Part shown: in pieces, positions 11,987 through 22,581 of the stretch
Layout: each line of letters opens with the position of its first letter
Position numbering within the stretch: position 1 is the first letter of the stretch
From: Persicaria tinctoria
Taxonomy: Eukaryota > Streptophyta > Magnoliopsida > Caryophyllales > Polygonaceae
Length of the DNA: 64,000 nucleotides
Reading direction: 5' to 3'
NCBI GenBank assembly: GCA_037127255.1
Contig: JBANSL010000009.1
Span: 32,943,475-33,007,474 of the forward strand
Made by a program: the position numbers and the translations under genes
Notes under the pieces: generated by a model
Databases searched by the model: none
Told to the model about the DNA's origin: nothing
Seen by the model: only the letters and a program-made list of their open reading frames with translations

Positions 11987-13489
11987 ATGCGCCGTTCTGG
12001 TCAACCACCTGAGTTTGACGGCTTAGACGAACCAGAGCGCCTTCTACACATCAGAGCTAAACTACAAAGAGCCATGGCAGCTGCGGAGACACAGGAACAG
12101 CTGATCGCAAGGCTTACAAGGGAATTGGCCGCTAAAGATGCTGCTATCACCACTGAGAAAGCAGCAAGGGAACAAGCAGAGGCTGAGCTTTCCCAATACC
12201 CAAACACGGCAGAGGACTATATGCACCCAACTCTCGTCGTGCCTGAATCGGCGATTCTTATCCCTGAAAACTCTTTTGAAATTCGCACTCAATTTCTTAT
12301 AGAGCTTAAAAATAATGCTTTTTTTGGTAGATTTAATGAGTGTCCTCTTGAACATATTACAAATTTTTCTGACATGTGCCGTACTCTTGCTGAAGGTACA
12401 ACTTTGGAATATGTCAAGATGAAGACTTTTCGCTAGTCTCTCGCTGGACCTGCACTAAAGTGGCTTGAAGGGCTGAAACCAAGATCCCTAACAACAGGGG
12501 CCCAAGTAGAGCAAGAATTTCTGAATAAATTCTTCCCACCCGCCAAAACAGCACATCTCCGCCAGAAAATCACCGCCTTCAAACAGAAGCAAGGAGAACC
12601 GCTGGCAAAGGCATGGGAACGCTACAAAGAACTGCTGCGATCTTGCCCTACTCATGGACATCCACCCTACGTCATTCAGGAGATCTTCTTCAACTCTCTT
12701 GATCAAATCACTAAGGATAGAATCAACCATTATACTCGCTATGAGTATCTGACGATGCCACCAGTTGATGCTTGGGGTGTGCTGGACAAGCTCACCAATT
12801 ATGACAACAAATATGGGTCGACTGCAACCTATGAAGAGAACCCCTACGCTAGGCCAACACCATCCATGCCCCTCTATGAGCCTCCTAAAGAGATTGATCC
12901 TGATGTAAGGGAACAGTACTATAGAGATCAGAACAAGAAGCTCCTTAAGCAAGTAAAGTATCTTTCTGTCAACCAGCCTTGCATTGAATGCGGATCGCAA
13001 CGGCACACCACTACTGAGTGCCCTCACATAGAACAAGTCAGGCTGGCAGAGCACCACGAGGAGATAGCTTACTCAGGGGGCCCCAATCGCTAGATGGGGG
13101 ACCAAAGGTTTCAGCAACCACAATGGAACCAAGGTGTCCCTAGGAACCCCCCGCCCTACAGAGCTCCAGGACATCCGGAAAGGGACCAGAAAAGGGATGA
13201 TATACAGACAGTCCTGGAGGAAATACGGAGGAATCACTCAGAAACTAAGCAGTCCTTCAACTCCGTCTACACTCAGATGCAAGGTGTCAACTCTAGGCTT
13301 GGGGAAATTGATATATGGCGAAAATCAGTTGATACACAGATTGGTCAGCTAGCAGCAGGAATCCCCATACAGTTAGGTGCGCTCCCTGCATCTTCAGAAC
13401 CAAATCCTAAGGGAAAGACTGGACACATCGCTGCTGTAAAACTCAGAAGCGGCCATCAACTGCAAGAGCTAGAAGTTGGAAAGCAGTAG
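11987..13489 (+). pseudogene. Athila-type gag
   Basis: The frame opens with ATG at 11987 (MRRSGQPPEFDG). It holds a coiled, Ala/Glu-rich N-terminus, then the retrotransposon gag domain with the words LAGPALKWLEGL, FLNKFFPPAKT, AWERYKELLRSCPTHG and INHYTRYEY. A CIECGSQRHTTTEC zinc-knuckle-like segment follows (C-x2-C-x4-H-x4-C). In-frame stops interrupt it at 12434 (TAG), 13091 (TAG) and 13487 (TAG), with homology continuing after each. At 12434 a CAG to TAG change would explain the stop. Gag forms the particle shell and packages RNA; this copy could only make fragments. The frame continues in phase into the protease region. Confidence 0.85.
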
Positions 13490-13505
13490 AACAAAGGAGA
13501 CCAGC

Positions 13506-13690
13506 AAGTCGACCAGTAGCTAGTCGACATCGACCAGACCCTGGTCGATCTCGAGGAGGGCCTCGTCGATCTCGAGGAGAAACTTCAAAAGCCCTCGTTT
13601 GTACTGCACAGCAACTCGACATCACCCAACCTGGTCGAGATCGACAAGGGTGTACTCGACATCGAGGACGGTCAGCCCGAGATCGAGAAA
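13506..13690 (+). repeat. TCGANNTCGA cluster between gag and protease
   Basis: Five perfect copies with 9-base spacers in places. In the gag-pro frame they give the repeated acidic peptide LVDLEE or VDIDQ in 7-residue steps. Two more in-frame stops fall in this linker (TAG just after the first cluster start, TAA near 13775). Confidence 0.8.
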
Positions 13691-13852
13691 ACTGCAGCAC
13701 CTCCGACATCTGTTCTGACTCCGAATCAGAAAAAGAAGCTACCTTTCCCCACGAATTCTCCGAAGGACCCGGCATAAAAGAAATTTCAGCGCTTCATCAA
13801 GATACTTCAGAAGCTCAACGTCACCATCCCCTTCACAGAAGCTCTCAATGAA

Positions 13853-14356
13853 ATGCCATCCTATGTCAAATTCCTGAAGGAGATTCTGAGCAAAAAGCAA
13901 TCAATGGCTGAAATTAAAGAGGAGTGCAACCATTTGGACATACTGGAGAAGAGGCCAGATCCAGGTAAGTTTGCTATAACCATTGGATTTGGTCCATACA
14001 AAATTAATGCCTTATGTGATCTTGGAGCTAGTGTGAGTATAATGCCTTTAACAATTTGGTCCAAGATTAAGATAGGTGCCCTAGAGCCTGTGGATGCTAG
14101 ACTTTACATGGCCAACAACACTGTGGTCATTCCAACAGGCATGGTGGACAATGTGCCAGTACAAGTAGGTAAATTCTTTGTCCCTGCTGATTTCTTAGTT
14201 GTTGATATGCAAGAAGATCCTGCTTGTCCAATCATTCTAGGAAGACCCTTCTTGGCGACGGTGGATGCCAACATAAGCGTAAGGAAAGGAGTGCTCACCT
14301 TCAACATCAGCGATGAGGTAATTGAGCATTCCTTTAATAAAACTGAAAGGCAATAA
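13853..14356 (+). pseudogene. Retropepsin-like aspartic protease of Athila-like element
   Basis: The frame is in phase with gag. It carries the active-site word CDLGASVSIMP (Athila-type DLGAS in place of DTG/DSG). The flap region follows (MANNTVVIPTGMVDNVPVQV), then the second-strand motif IILGRPFLATVDANI. The enzyme would process Gag-Pol. Length and motif order look complete, but upstream stops separate it from gag, and no polymerase follows. Confidence 0.85.
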
Positions 14357-14362
14357 GGTCCA

Positions 14363-15307
14363 ATGGAAGAGGTAAAATCTATCTCAGCTGGCTACATCAC
14401 CTGCGGGGAACCCAAGTTGAGAAACATGACTCCTGAGGAGCTGGAAAAGAGGGATGTGGAGGCTCAGGTGGAGGAGATCATGGCAATCCTAAAGGAGGAC
14501 ACAGAGAATCCAATCGACACAAACCAAGGTACGTCGTTATGGACTAATTATTTTTCGGATGCCTTGACAGGAACCAAGTATGAGTTCAAGGTCGACCAAG
14601 ACTCCTCGACATCGAGAACCCTAGTCGATCTCGACCAAAGTCAGGAGCCTCCAACAACACTAGTGTCGTCGAGTAGCAAAACAGAAGCGCAGCCCTCCAC
14701 GAGATGGAGTACCGTAATCGATATCGACCACCCTCACCAGCTTCTGAAACCACCGGACGGGCCAGGCTCCTCGATCTCGACCAGGCTTGTCGAGATCGAC
14801 CAACACCCACCCTCCCCAGCACCTGTTTCCTCGACGCTGAAGCCACCAGACGAGCCAGCCTCCTCGAGATCGACCAGTGTGGTCGAGATCGACCAAGCTT
14901 CATCGACTCTCGCATCCTCGAGCAGCTCACCACCAGAACCAGAAAGCTCGTCGAGATCGAGTACTCCTACTCGAGATCGACCAAATACTGTTGTCTCCGA
15001 TTCCGTCTTTGCAAAGGTAAGCCAAGGTATAGATCTTTCTTCTCCTATTTCCATTAAAGATCTATTTATACATGGGAGAGGTTTGCCTTGGTATGTGCGC
15101 TTATGTAGGATTTCCAATGATGAGCCCAAGGAGTATGAAATTGGAGACAAGCTCTATGTCTCTAAATCAAAGGATCATTGGTTTCCTAACAAATTCAACA
15201 AAAAGAGGATGGGACCTTTCGTGGTGAACAAGATCCACTCTGGAGGATTACAACTGATGGACAAGAATGGAGTCTTATTTGAGGCCCAGGCTACATGGGC
15301 CCTGTAG
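14363..15307 (+). pseudogene. Post-protease spacer fused to integrase C-terminal tail
   Basis: Same frame as gag-protease, separated from it by a TAA and two codons. The first approximately 60 codons are ordinary pol linker. The middle (about 14590-15000) is a low-complexity Ser/Thr/Asp-rich stretch created by TCGANNTCGA repeats. The last approximately 80 codons resemble the Ty3 integrase C-terminus (EIGDKLYVSKSKDHWFP, KRMGPFVVNKIHSGG, LMDKNGVLFEAQ). RT, RNase H and the integrase zinc and catalytic domains that normally lie between are absent, so this junction marks the internal deletion. The frame is open for 314 codons despite losing its context. Confidence 0.75.
14604..14985 (+). repeat. 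TCGANNTCGA cluster replacing the RT-integrase region
   Basis: Nine perfect copies (centres CA, TC, TA, GA). Several are paired with 7-8 base spacers, for example CTCGAGATCGAC then GTCGAGATCGAC. The cluster sits where polymerase and integrase coding sequence would be expected. Confidence 0.85.
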
Positions 15308-15604
15308 ATGCCACCTTCATCATAAATGGAAAGTCGACCCAGCGACTATAAAATCTAGAGCATGTACATAGACATTTAGTTTTGGACTTTGTTTTGTTTG
15401 TTTTTTGGTTTTGAACATTTCTAGTTTTTCTATTGTGGGTATATGTCTTTTACACTTTTCAGATCCATGGATAGAAGCAAGCTATATTCATATTCATACT
15501 CGGCCCAGGCGATTCTTTCATTCGACATCAAGAGGCCCTGCACACCTGTCTAGTGAGTTTCTTTCTTTACCCTTGTTTTTATACAGTGAGGACACTGTAA
15601 TATT
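15308..15604 (+). other. Non-coding part of Athila-like element after integrase tail
   Basis: T-rich transcribed-untranslated type sequence leading to the first PPT-like block. Nothing else is seen. Confidence 0.5.
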
Positions 15605-16789
15605 TAAGTATGGGGTGGGGGAAGGGCTTACTTTGTGCATATTTGATTTTATTTGACATTATATGTGCATATTTAGAATTTATTTCTTTGAATTGCTACA
15701 TGGCTATTATGGAATGCATTATTGATTTATGAGCTTATATGCATGTTTTCCAAAAGTTTTAAAAAATGACCCCCATTGAAAATTTTGATTAATGTCATGG
15801 AAGTTATATTGAACTCGACGATGCAAAATTGGATTCATTAGAGATATAGCATGAAATTGCCTAGTAAAGGGAAGTCACAATGAAGTGCATATTTTAGATG
15901 AAAACCATGAAAGGAGGTAAAATTTGATGTTGCTTTTGACATGTTGCATGATAAGAGGATGGAGGACTTTATATTTCCATATAATGCTCATTGTGTATAT
16001 CCTAGCCTTACCTATGCTTATGCATCACAAAAAGCCATAATATGCCTTATTTCATACATTGCTCCACATGATCTAAATATTTTCCATTCTTTACCTTATC
16101 CGGGGATTATGTTGAGAATGATGTTACATTATGGAGACGTTATATGGTGTTTGTGTTATTATTGGAGTATGGTGGGAAATTGTTTGAAATATATGGAAAA
16201 TTTAATGAGTGAGAAAAAAATCTAATCACCTCAGGAGATAAAGGTAGATTGACCCTGCTCTCTAAGATAATAGTTTGGAGAGATGGGACACATTGTGAGG
16301 AGTCCAACGCACTAAGTATCCGGGGCCATTCATGACACCCATGTTTGCGACTCGCGAGAAGGCAGTGCTGAGGTTAGAGAGGTAAAAGCATTATTATTGA
16401 GAAAAAGCAGTATGAAAGGTGATGAATCTTATGAGAAAGAGTGTGGTATGAAATTCAGTTTGGAAATACTCCATTTCCCCGGATTATTAGCACCACATTG
16501 CCAAATATAGCCCACCTTTAGCCTTTTACCAATCTAATCCTTATTTAAGCTTAAATTAAAGTCCTCTTGATTATCAATGCTTTGTCACGAATGAATTGTT
16601 TTGCATAACCCTCCTTTTGTGAGTAGATGTTGCTTTTGTATAATTGCACATGCATGGATCTGTGACACTAGTACCTTTTCGAAGATGGTAATTGACTGCA
16701 GGGTTATATAAGAATGAATCTGATAAGTTGAGAGTTTTGATTTCTTCCCCTGAATGACAAATAAAGGTATTGCTTGAGGACAAGCAAGC
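15605..16789 (+). repeat. 3' non-coding repeat unit 1 (1,185 bp)
   Basis: Begins TTAAGTATGGGGTG, a polypurine-like block, and ends just before the next copy of that block at 16790. Unit 2 repeats the same text with few differences. The unit contains TTGAGGACAAGCAAGC immediately before the next block, a sequence I associate with Athila/Tat 3' ends. No coding frame is convincing. Confidence 0.8.
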
Positions 16790-17197
16790 TTAAGTATGGG
16801 GTGTTAGGGGGAAGGGCTTACTTTGTGCATATTTGATTTTATTTGACATTATATGTGCATATTTAGAATTTATTGCTTTGAATTGCTACATGGCTATTTT
16901 GGAATGCATTATTGATTTATGAGCTTATATTCATGTTTTCCAAAAGTTTGAAAAAATGACCCCCATTGAAAATTTTGATTAATGTCATGGAAGTTATATT
17001 GAACTCGACGATGCAAAATTGGATTCATTAGAGATATAGCATGAAATTGCTTAGTAAAGGGAAGTCACAATGAAGTGGATATTTTAGATGAGAACCATGA
17101 AAGGAGGTAAAATTTGATGTTGCTTTTGACATGTTGCATGATAAGAGGATAGAGGACTTTATATTTCCATATAATGCTCATTGTGTATATCCTAGCC

Positions 17198-18640
17198 TGA
17201 CAGGCCTAATGTCGTTATGCCAAATCAAAGTAAATTCCTAAGGTGCAAACTATAACAAGTATAGTAGGTAAGTTAGGGTCGAACCCACAGGGAAACATAA
17301 TCAATTGTAAGAGCAAGTATTATTACCCAAAAGTAACCAATTCAAGGGGGAGTTTTGTGTGTAAGCAATAGTGACAGAACAAGTTGCAAATATATGATGG
17401 AAAAGTATTACACCAGGTAATTATCCGCACAACAATTAAGATGGTTCATCATCGAATTCTATGAGTCTCAAGTTCTAATGTCCAGTAATTGTTCTCAATT
17501 CAGATCGTGTAAAAGCTTTTAGTCCGACCAGTCCTAAAAGCGCTTATCACCAAATTACAAGGGGAAACCTTCACCGAATAATAAAGCAATAGCATTCAAA
17601 CATGAATTATAATGAGATATAAGCGATTCTAACAACCCGTTAAAATAGCTTGTAATCGAATCTCTTTCAGAATCTAACATAAGCAACCTACTTATGATGA
17701 TTGTGTTTGCTACAATGGATCTACAACCCCAAACATGGAGTTGGAAACCCTAGCAATATGACTAGTATCGATAAACCTAGGTGATCAATCCAGATTAACC
17801 AATAATAAGCAATCAAGCAATAAGCTCAGGAGATCGAAACAATTAACAAAGGACGAACGAGAGTAGAATACTCACAACCAATTCAATCGAAAGCTTCAAA
17901 GAACCAAGTGCAACAAAGGAGAGTTAGTTCTCCATAGGGTTTGTGAGATGAAGAAAAGGAAAATACGTCTCTGGAAAATAACCTCCAAAACCAAACTGGC
18001 CTCCTTCTCCGAAATAATATATCCTAATTCAAGGGTTTAAAATCCCGTAAAAAATATAAATTAACAACTAATAAGATAGGGGAAAATCGGATAAGAATCC
18101 GTCTCCAGGGACTGACGCGGGCGCGTCATGTAGCAGCGCGGGCGCGTCAGTGAATGTCTTGCTACTTCTCTCTGAGGCAACGACGCAGGTACTCCCTTCT
18201 AGCAGTGCGGGCACGTCAGTAGCAGCGCGGCCGCGCCAAGCTCGCCTGATTCCAGCTGCTTCCGAATTTCTTCACTTCAACTCTTCTATAACTTGCATGA
18301 TCCTATGATTTCTTCAACTTCTTCAACAAGTTCCGAATCACCAAGTTCATACAAATATCTCTCACAATGACATGTAAATGATGACAAAAACTACTAAATG
18401 CGCTATAGAATATATCGCATATCAAATTCCCCCATACTTAAACCTTTACTCGTCCCGAGTAAGCATAGAAGCTAAGCCTACTCTCACCATAAATCTCAAA
18501 GGTTCACAGACAGTACAAGGAAAATGAACACTAAGTACTAGTAGTTTCCACCATCTCAACAATCAGCACAAAAGACAATCAGAATAGGAAATGAGACTTA
18601 CAATTATATCTCGACCATCTACACCTTATAGCTCCCAGTG
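17198..18640 (-). mobile_element. Partial LTR element inserted in reverse orientation
   Basis: Comparison with repeat unit 1 shows a 1,443-bp insert with GCC on both sides. Read on the minus strand it has about 216 bp of internal 3' sequence, a polypurine block TTTAAGTATGGGGGAATT (18443-18425), and then an LTR from 18424 (TGATATGCG) to 17198 (CCTGTCA). The 5' LTR and body are missing. The words GGGTCGAACCCACAGGG and ACTCGTCCCGAGTAA are familiar from plant Ty3 LTR regions. A 3-bp duplication is unusual for an LTR element, so the insert may be a repair patch or a 5'-truncated copy. Confidence 0.7.
18110..18240 (+). repeat. GC-rich short repeats inside the inserted LTR
   Basis: Alternating words such as GACGCGGGCGCGTCA, GCAGCGCGGGCGCGTCAGT and a decayed third copy with GTGCGGGCACGTCAG. 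It is a small CpG-dense cluster in an otherwise AT-rich LTR. Confidence 0.7.
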
Positions 18641-19171
18641 GCCTTACCTATGCTTATGCATCATAAAAAGCCATAATATGCCTTATTTCATATATTGCTC
18701 CACATGATCTAAATATTTTCCATTCTTTACCTTATCCGGGGATTATGTTGAGAATGATGTTACATTATGGAGACGTTATATGGTGTTTGTGTTATTATTG
18801 GAGTATGGTGGGAAATTGTTTGAAATACATGGAAAATTTAATGAGTGAGAAAAAAATCCAATCACCTCAGGAGATAAAGGTAGATTGACCCTGCTCTCTG
18901 AGATAATAGTTTGGAGAGATGGAACACATTGTGAGGAGTCCAAAGCACTAAGTATCCGGGGCCATTCATGACACCCATGTTTGCGACTCGCGAGAAGGCA
19001 GTGCTGAGGTTAGAGAGGGAAAAGCATTATTATTGAGAAAAAGCAGTATGAAAGGTGATGAATCTTATGAGAAATAGTGTGGTATGAAATTCTGTTTGGA
19101 AATACTCCATTTCCCCAGATTATTAGCACCACATTGCCAAATATAGCCCACATTTAGCCTTTTACCAATCT

Positions 19172-22100
19172 TGTAAAGGCTCGGATTTTCAAATCCTAAA
19201 TTTTGAGAAAAAAAAAGAGAATTAAAAATTAAATTAAATATGAATTTAAAACTCATTTAGTGGATTCCGACCGGAATATAAAAATTTGGCGAACAATTTA
19301 TGTCATTTAACCTCGAAAATTCAAAATAATTATCGGATAGTGATATCCTTGTCGATTTTAAAATTCTAATTGTTCGAGAGAGCGAGAGTCGGGAAAACTA
19401 AAATTCAAGGACTAATTACGGGATTCGAAATTCACGTATTCGAAATTTAATTTCGGATATTGGTTAACCAATTCAACACATTACCCTCACCAACTCCCTC
19501 ACCCCACCATACCTCTTCAAAAGTCATCCCTCTCCCCGTCATTCTTCATTCACATCACCATCACATTCACCAACTCCCTCTCCCTCCATTCCCTTGCTGA
19601 CCATCACCACCATCGTCACTTTACCATCACCATCACGCCTTCACCATCTCCACGTCTCCTAACATCACCTTCCTCCATCGGCGCCGGTCCCGTTCACGGC
19701 ATCACCAGCCTCCACCTCCGCAATCCTCGATGAGCAGAAGCAGCAGCAGGCCGAGGCACCTCTCCGACGTCCATCGCCGCCGCCCAGGAACTCCCCAGCA
19801 CCACCACCGAAGCCCTTTCCCCTGTTCGAGCGCGAACAATCTTCCGGTAAGCCGTTCTCCTTCGTTTCTGATTCAAATCACCTCCGGACTCCTCCATCAC
19901 ACTCACCCATGTCCGGTGTAGGTCCGACGAGCCATCGCGAGCTTCCGACGACGCCCAGAACTCCGATTGAGAGCTCCGAAGTCGCGAAACCCCTCGGTGA
20001 GCTTCCACCTCTCCTTCCTTTGTTTCGATTCAATTCCGTCCTTGGGCCGGGTTGTGGGCGAGTGAGCATGAGCGAGGGCTAAGTGCGGGGCGCCGGGCGA
20101 GCTCGAGCGAGAGCCAAGAGCTGTGGGCGAGCGCAGCAGAGCACCGGAGCGGGGATGAGCGCATGAGCAGGGCCAGCGACGAGTGTGAGTGCAAGTGCGC
20201 GAGAGGGCGGTGCGAGGGAGCTGTGGGAGGGTGAGCGAGGTTAGGGGCGGAGCTGGGCGCAGGTCGACGCCGGCGTAGAAGGCCGGGAGGAGTTCGAGGT
20301 TGCCGGCGGCTCGTGGTCTCGATCGGGGCGGGGCGGGACATTTGAATTGGAGGAGGAAGATGGCCAGCGTGGCCCTTGTGGTCCCCCCCATTTTACTAAC
20401 TTATATATATTTATATGTTAAAATTGAACCGGTTTGGAGTTTATAATTACGGGTTCGGTTCGGTACGGTTCGGGTTATCCGTTTATTATTTAACTAATTA
20501 GCGGTAATTAAAATATATTATAATAGTATTTGAGGATTTAAAAGATAAAGTATTAATTTTGGAGATTTATAAAGGGTTGATTTTATTAAATAAAAACGGT
20601 TTGGATTTTAGGGGATTTAATTTGGAAATAACTTATAAGGGTGTTTTATTAAATGGTGTTTTATAATATTATATCTATAATAATAATTGGGATTTAACAT
20701 AAATAAGTTGGACTTGCCTATTAGAAGAGGATTTGGAAAATGAATTTTAAGGTCAGAAATAATTATTAAATAATGGAAAAAGGAATTTAGCTAGTATTTT
20801 CAAGGATCGGAATTCTTAACTGTTTAACTGGGATTTGAAACGGTTCTGAAACTAACTTTGGAATAAGACTTATTCGATGACTAACTAGAATGATAATATG
20901 ATCGTTTGACTAAAAGTATGATATGTATGACTAATAGCATGACTTTTGGTGAATTATTGTATGAGATTAAATGTTGGATAATTATGACGATCTAGTAGGA
21001 TTTTAAATCACACAAATTATGTCTTATGATTTTGATGAACCGTTGAGGTATATGCGGAAATGACGTATATGAACATGCATAATTGGTTGAATGATTTATG
21101 GAGAACGATGTGGTCTCGAGGAGTGGATGATGCGATGAAATGACTTTCATAATATGTTACTTGTTCTATTGATTAAGGTGTGCTCGAGTGCTTAATAGTT
21201 GAATGTAGACTTATGTATATTCCATTATGTATTAGGTGATACTCTGTGATTGTGAATACTGTGTGATGGATTGTTCTGTTGCCGGTCTGCTAGCCAGGTA
21301 AGTACCTCCGGGGCTTACTCAGTAACCAGTACCTCCTGCCTGATGTGTCATATAGTATGTAGGTGTTGCATATGCATAAAAGCATGTCATGTAGTATCAT
21401 GCTTAGGAATTGCACTTACGAATGAGCATTCTTATTCTGTATGCGTTTGAATACAGAACGGCCGTTATCTGTGAGTCCTTGTTAGGGTCATAGGGCAGCC
21501 CAGCTTCATCGGGTGTTGTCCTCCTCGAGTCATTTATATATATCACGAGATACGATATGAGCATGATATGATAGCCCAGCACCATCGAGCAATTGACGAG
21601 ATGATATGATATGATGATGCCGTGGTTTGTGCACCACCACGAAGAAATTGCTATGCTATAGCCCGAACTGGCCAGTCTCTGCACTAACGGGAAGGGGTGC
21701 AGAGGTAGAAGAGGGATATACCACTTGGTATTCTTTGTTAAGGCCTTACTTAATATTCTGCACATATGAATTAGGAACATGATAGCGTGGTTAATATTTC
21801 AGTACTGCATGAAGGCATCCTTTATTCTAGGTATAGGCGTATTATATGTCCTCAGCGCGGTCAGAGGACCCGCGGGCGGACACTTGGCCTGACTTGGTGG
21901 TATAGTTTCAGGTACCCAATACACTGCTTGATGTTGTGCTGTTATGACGGGGTCTATTCATATGGCGGAGAGTGAGTGTTTGAAACCAGACTTCACCAGA
22001 TTCATGCTTTTGGGATTTCTCCCTCCTTATACTCTGTTTTGACCCGGCTCTGCCGTGGCACTGGTTGTATCATTTCTGAACTTATGCTCTTTGCATGATA

Positions 22101-22306
22101 AACGATTTCCCGCGTGTAGACTTAGGACAGGTACATGGGTTTACCTCGGGGTCTCCAACGGACCTTCCGGATTTGGGTGTGAAATCCCACTTTAAATTAC
22201 AAATCTTCGGTTTCAAACCTTCAACCTGTACTCGGGGCGCAAGATCCCAACGAGGGGTTTCATCCCTCGAAACGTAACTCGGGAATCATAATCCCGGGCC
22301 GTTACA
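19172..22306 (+). mobile_element. 3.1-kb solo LTR (TSD AATCT)
   Basis: The empty site survives in repeat unit 1 (CCAATCTAATCC), so the ends are exact. AATCT at 19167-19171 and 22307-22311 flank an insert starting TGTAAAGGC and ending GGCCGTTACA. TG...CA ends with a 5-bp duplication mean an LTR. No internal region is present, so it is a solo LTR left by LTR-LTR recombination. Length and end sequence fit the large LTRs of Tekay/Retand-type Ty3 elements (inference). A GC-rich block at about 19480-20390 gives overlapping frames on both strands that look like composition artefacts. Confidence 0.85.
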
Positions 22307-22565
22307 AATCTACTCCTTATTTAAGCTTAAATTAAAGTCCTCTTGATTATGAATGCTTTGTCACGAATGAATTGTTTTGCATAACCCTTCTTTTGTGAGT
22401 AGATGTTGCTTTTATATAATTGCACATGCATGGATCTGTGATACTAGTACCTTTTCGAAGATGGTAATTGACTGCAGGGTTATATAAGAATGAATCTGAT
22501 ATGTTGAGAGTTTTGATTTCTTCCCCTGAATGACAAATAAAGGTATTGCTTGAGGACAAGCAAGC

Positions 22566-22579
22566 TTAAGTATGGGGTG
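22566..22579 (+). other. Polypurine tract of Athila-like element
   Basis: TTAAGTATGGGGTG lies two bases before the 3' LTR start and is the expected plus-strand primer. Near-identical blocks at 15605 and 16790 are the extra copies made by the tandem duplication. Confidence 0.7.
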
Positions 22580-22581
22580 TT

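Larger units (their letters stand above)
16790..22581 (+). repeat. 3' non-coding repeat unit 2, split by two insertions
   Basis: Homologous to unit 1 in three pieces: 16790-17197, 18641-19171 and 22307-22581. The pieces are separated by the element at 17198-18640 and the solo LTR at 19172-22306. Removing the inserts restores a unit of about 1.2 kb. It ends in the polypurine block at 22566-22579 directly before the 3' LTR. Confidence 0.85.

Noticed and set aside
16574..16783. 69-codon frame repeated at 22347-22559
   Set aside because: It is conserved only because the region is a tandem duplicate; it crosses the polypurine area and has no domain.
17198..18640. CACTA transposon, because of the 3-bp duplication
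   Set aside because: The ends are TGACAGG and CCCAGTG, not CACTA/TAGTG, and an LTR with polypurine tract is clearly visible inside.
19694..20391. Several overlapping frames of 60-160 codons on both strands
   Set aside because: GC-rich block inside a solo LTR. No domain, and frames compete on both strands.
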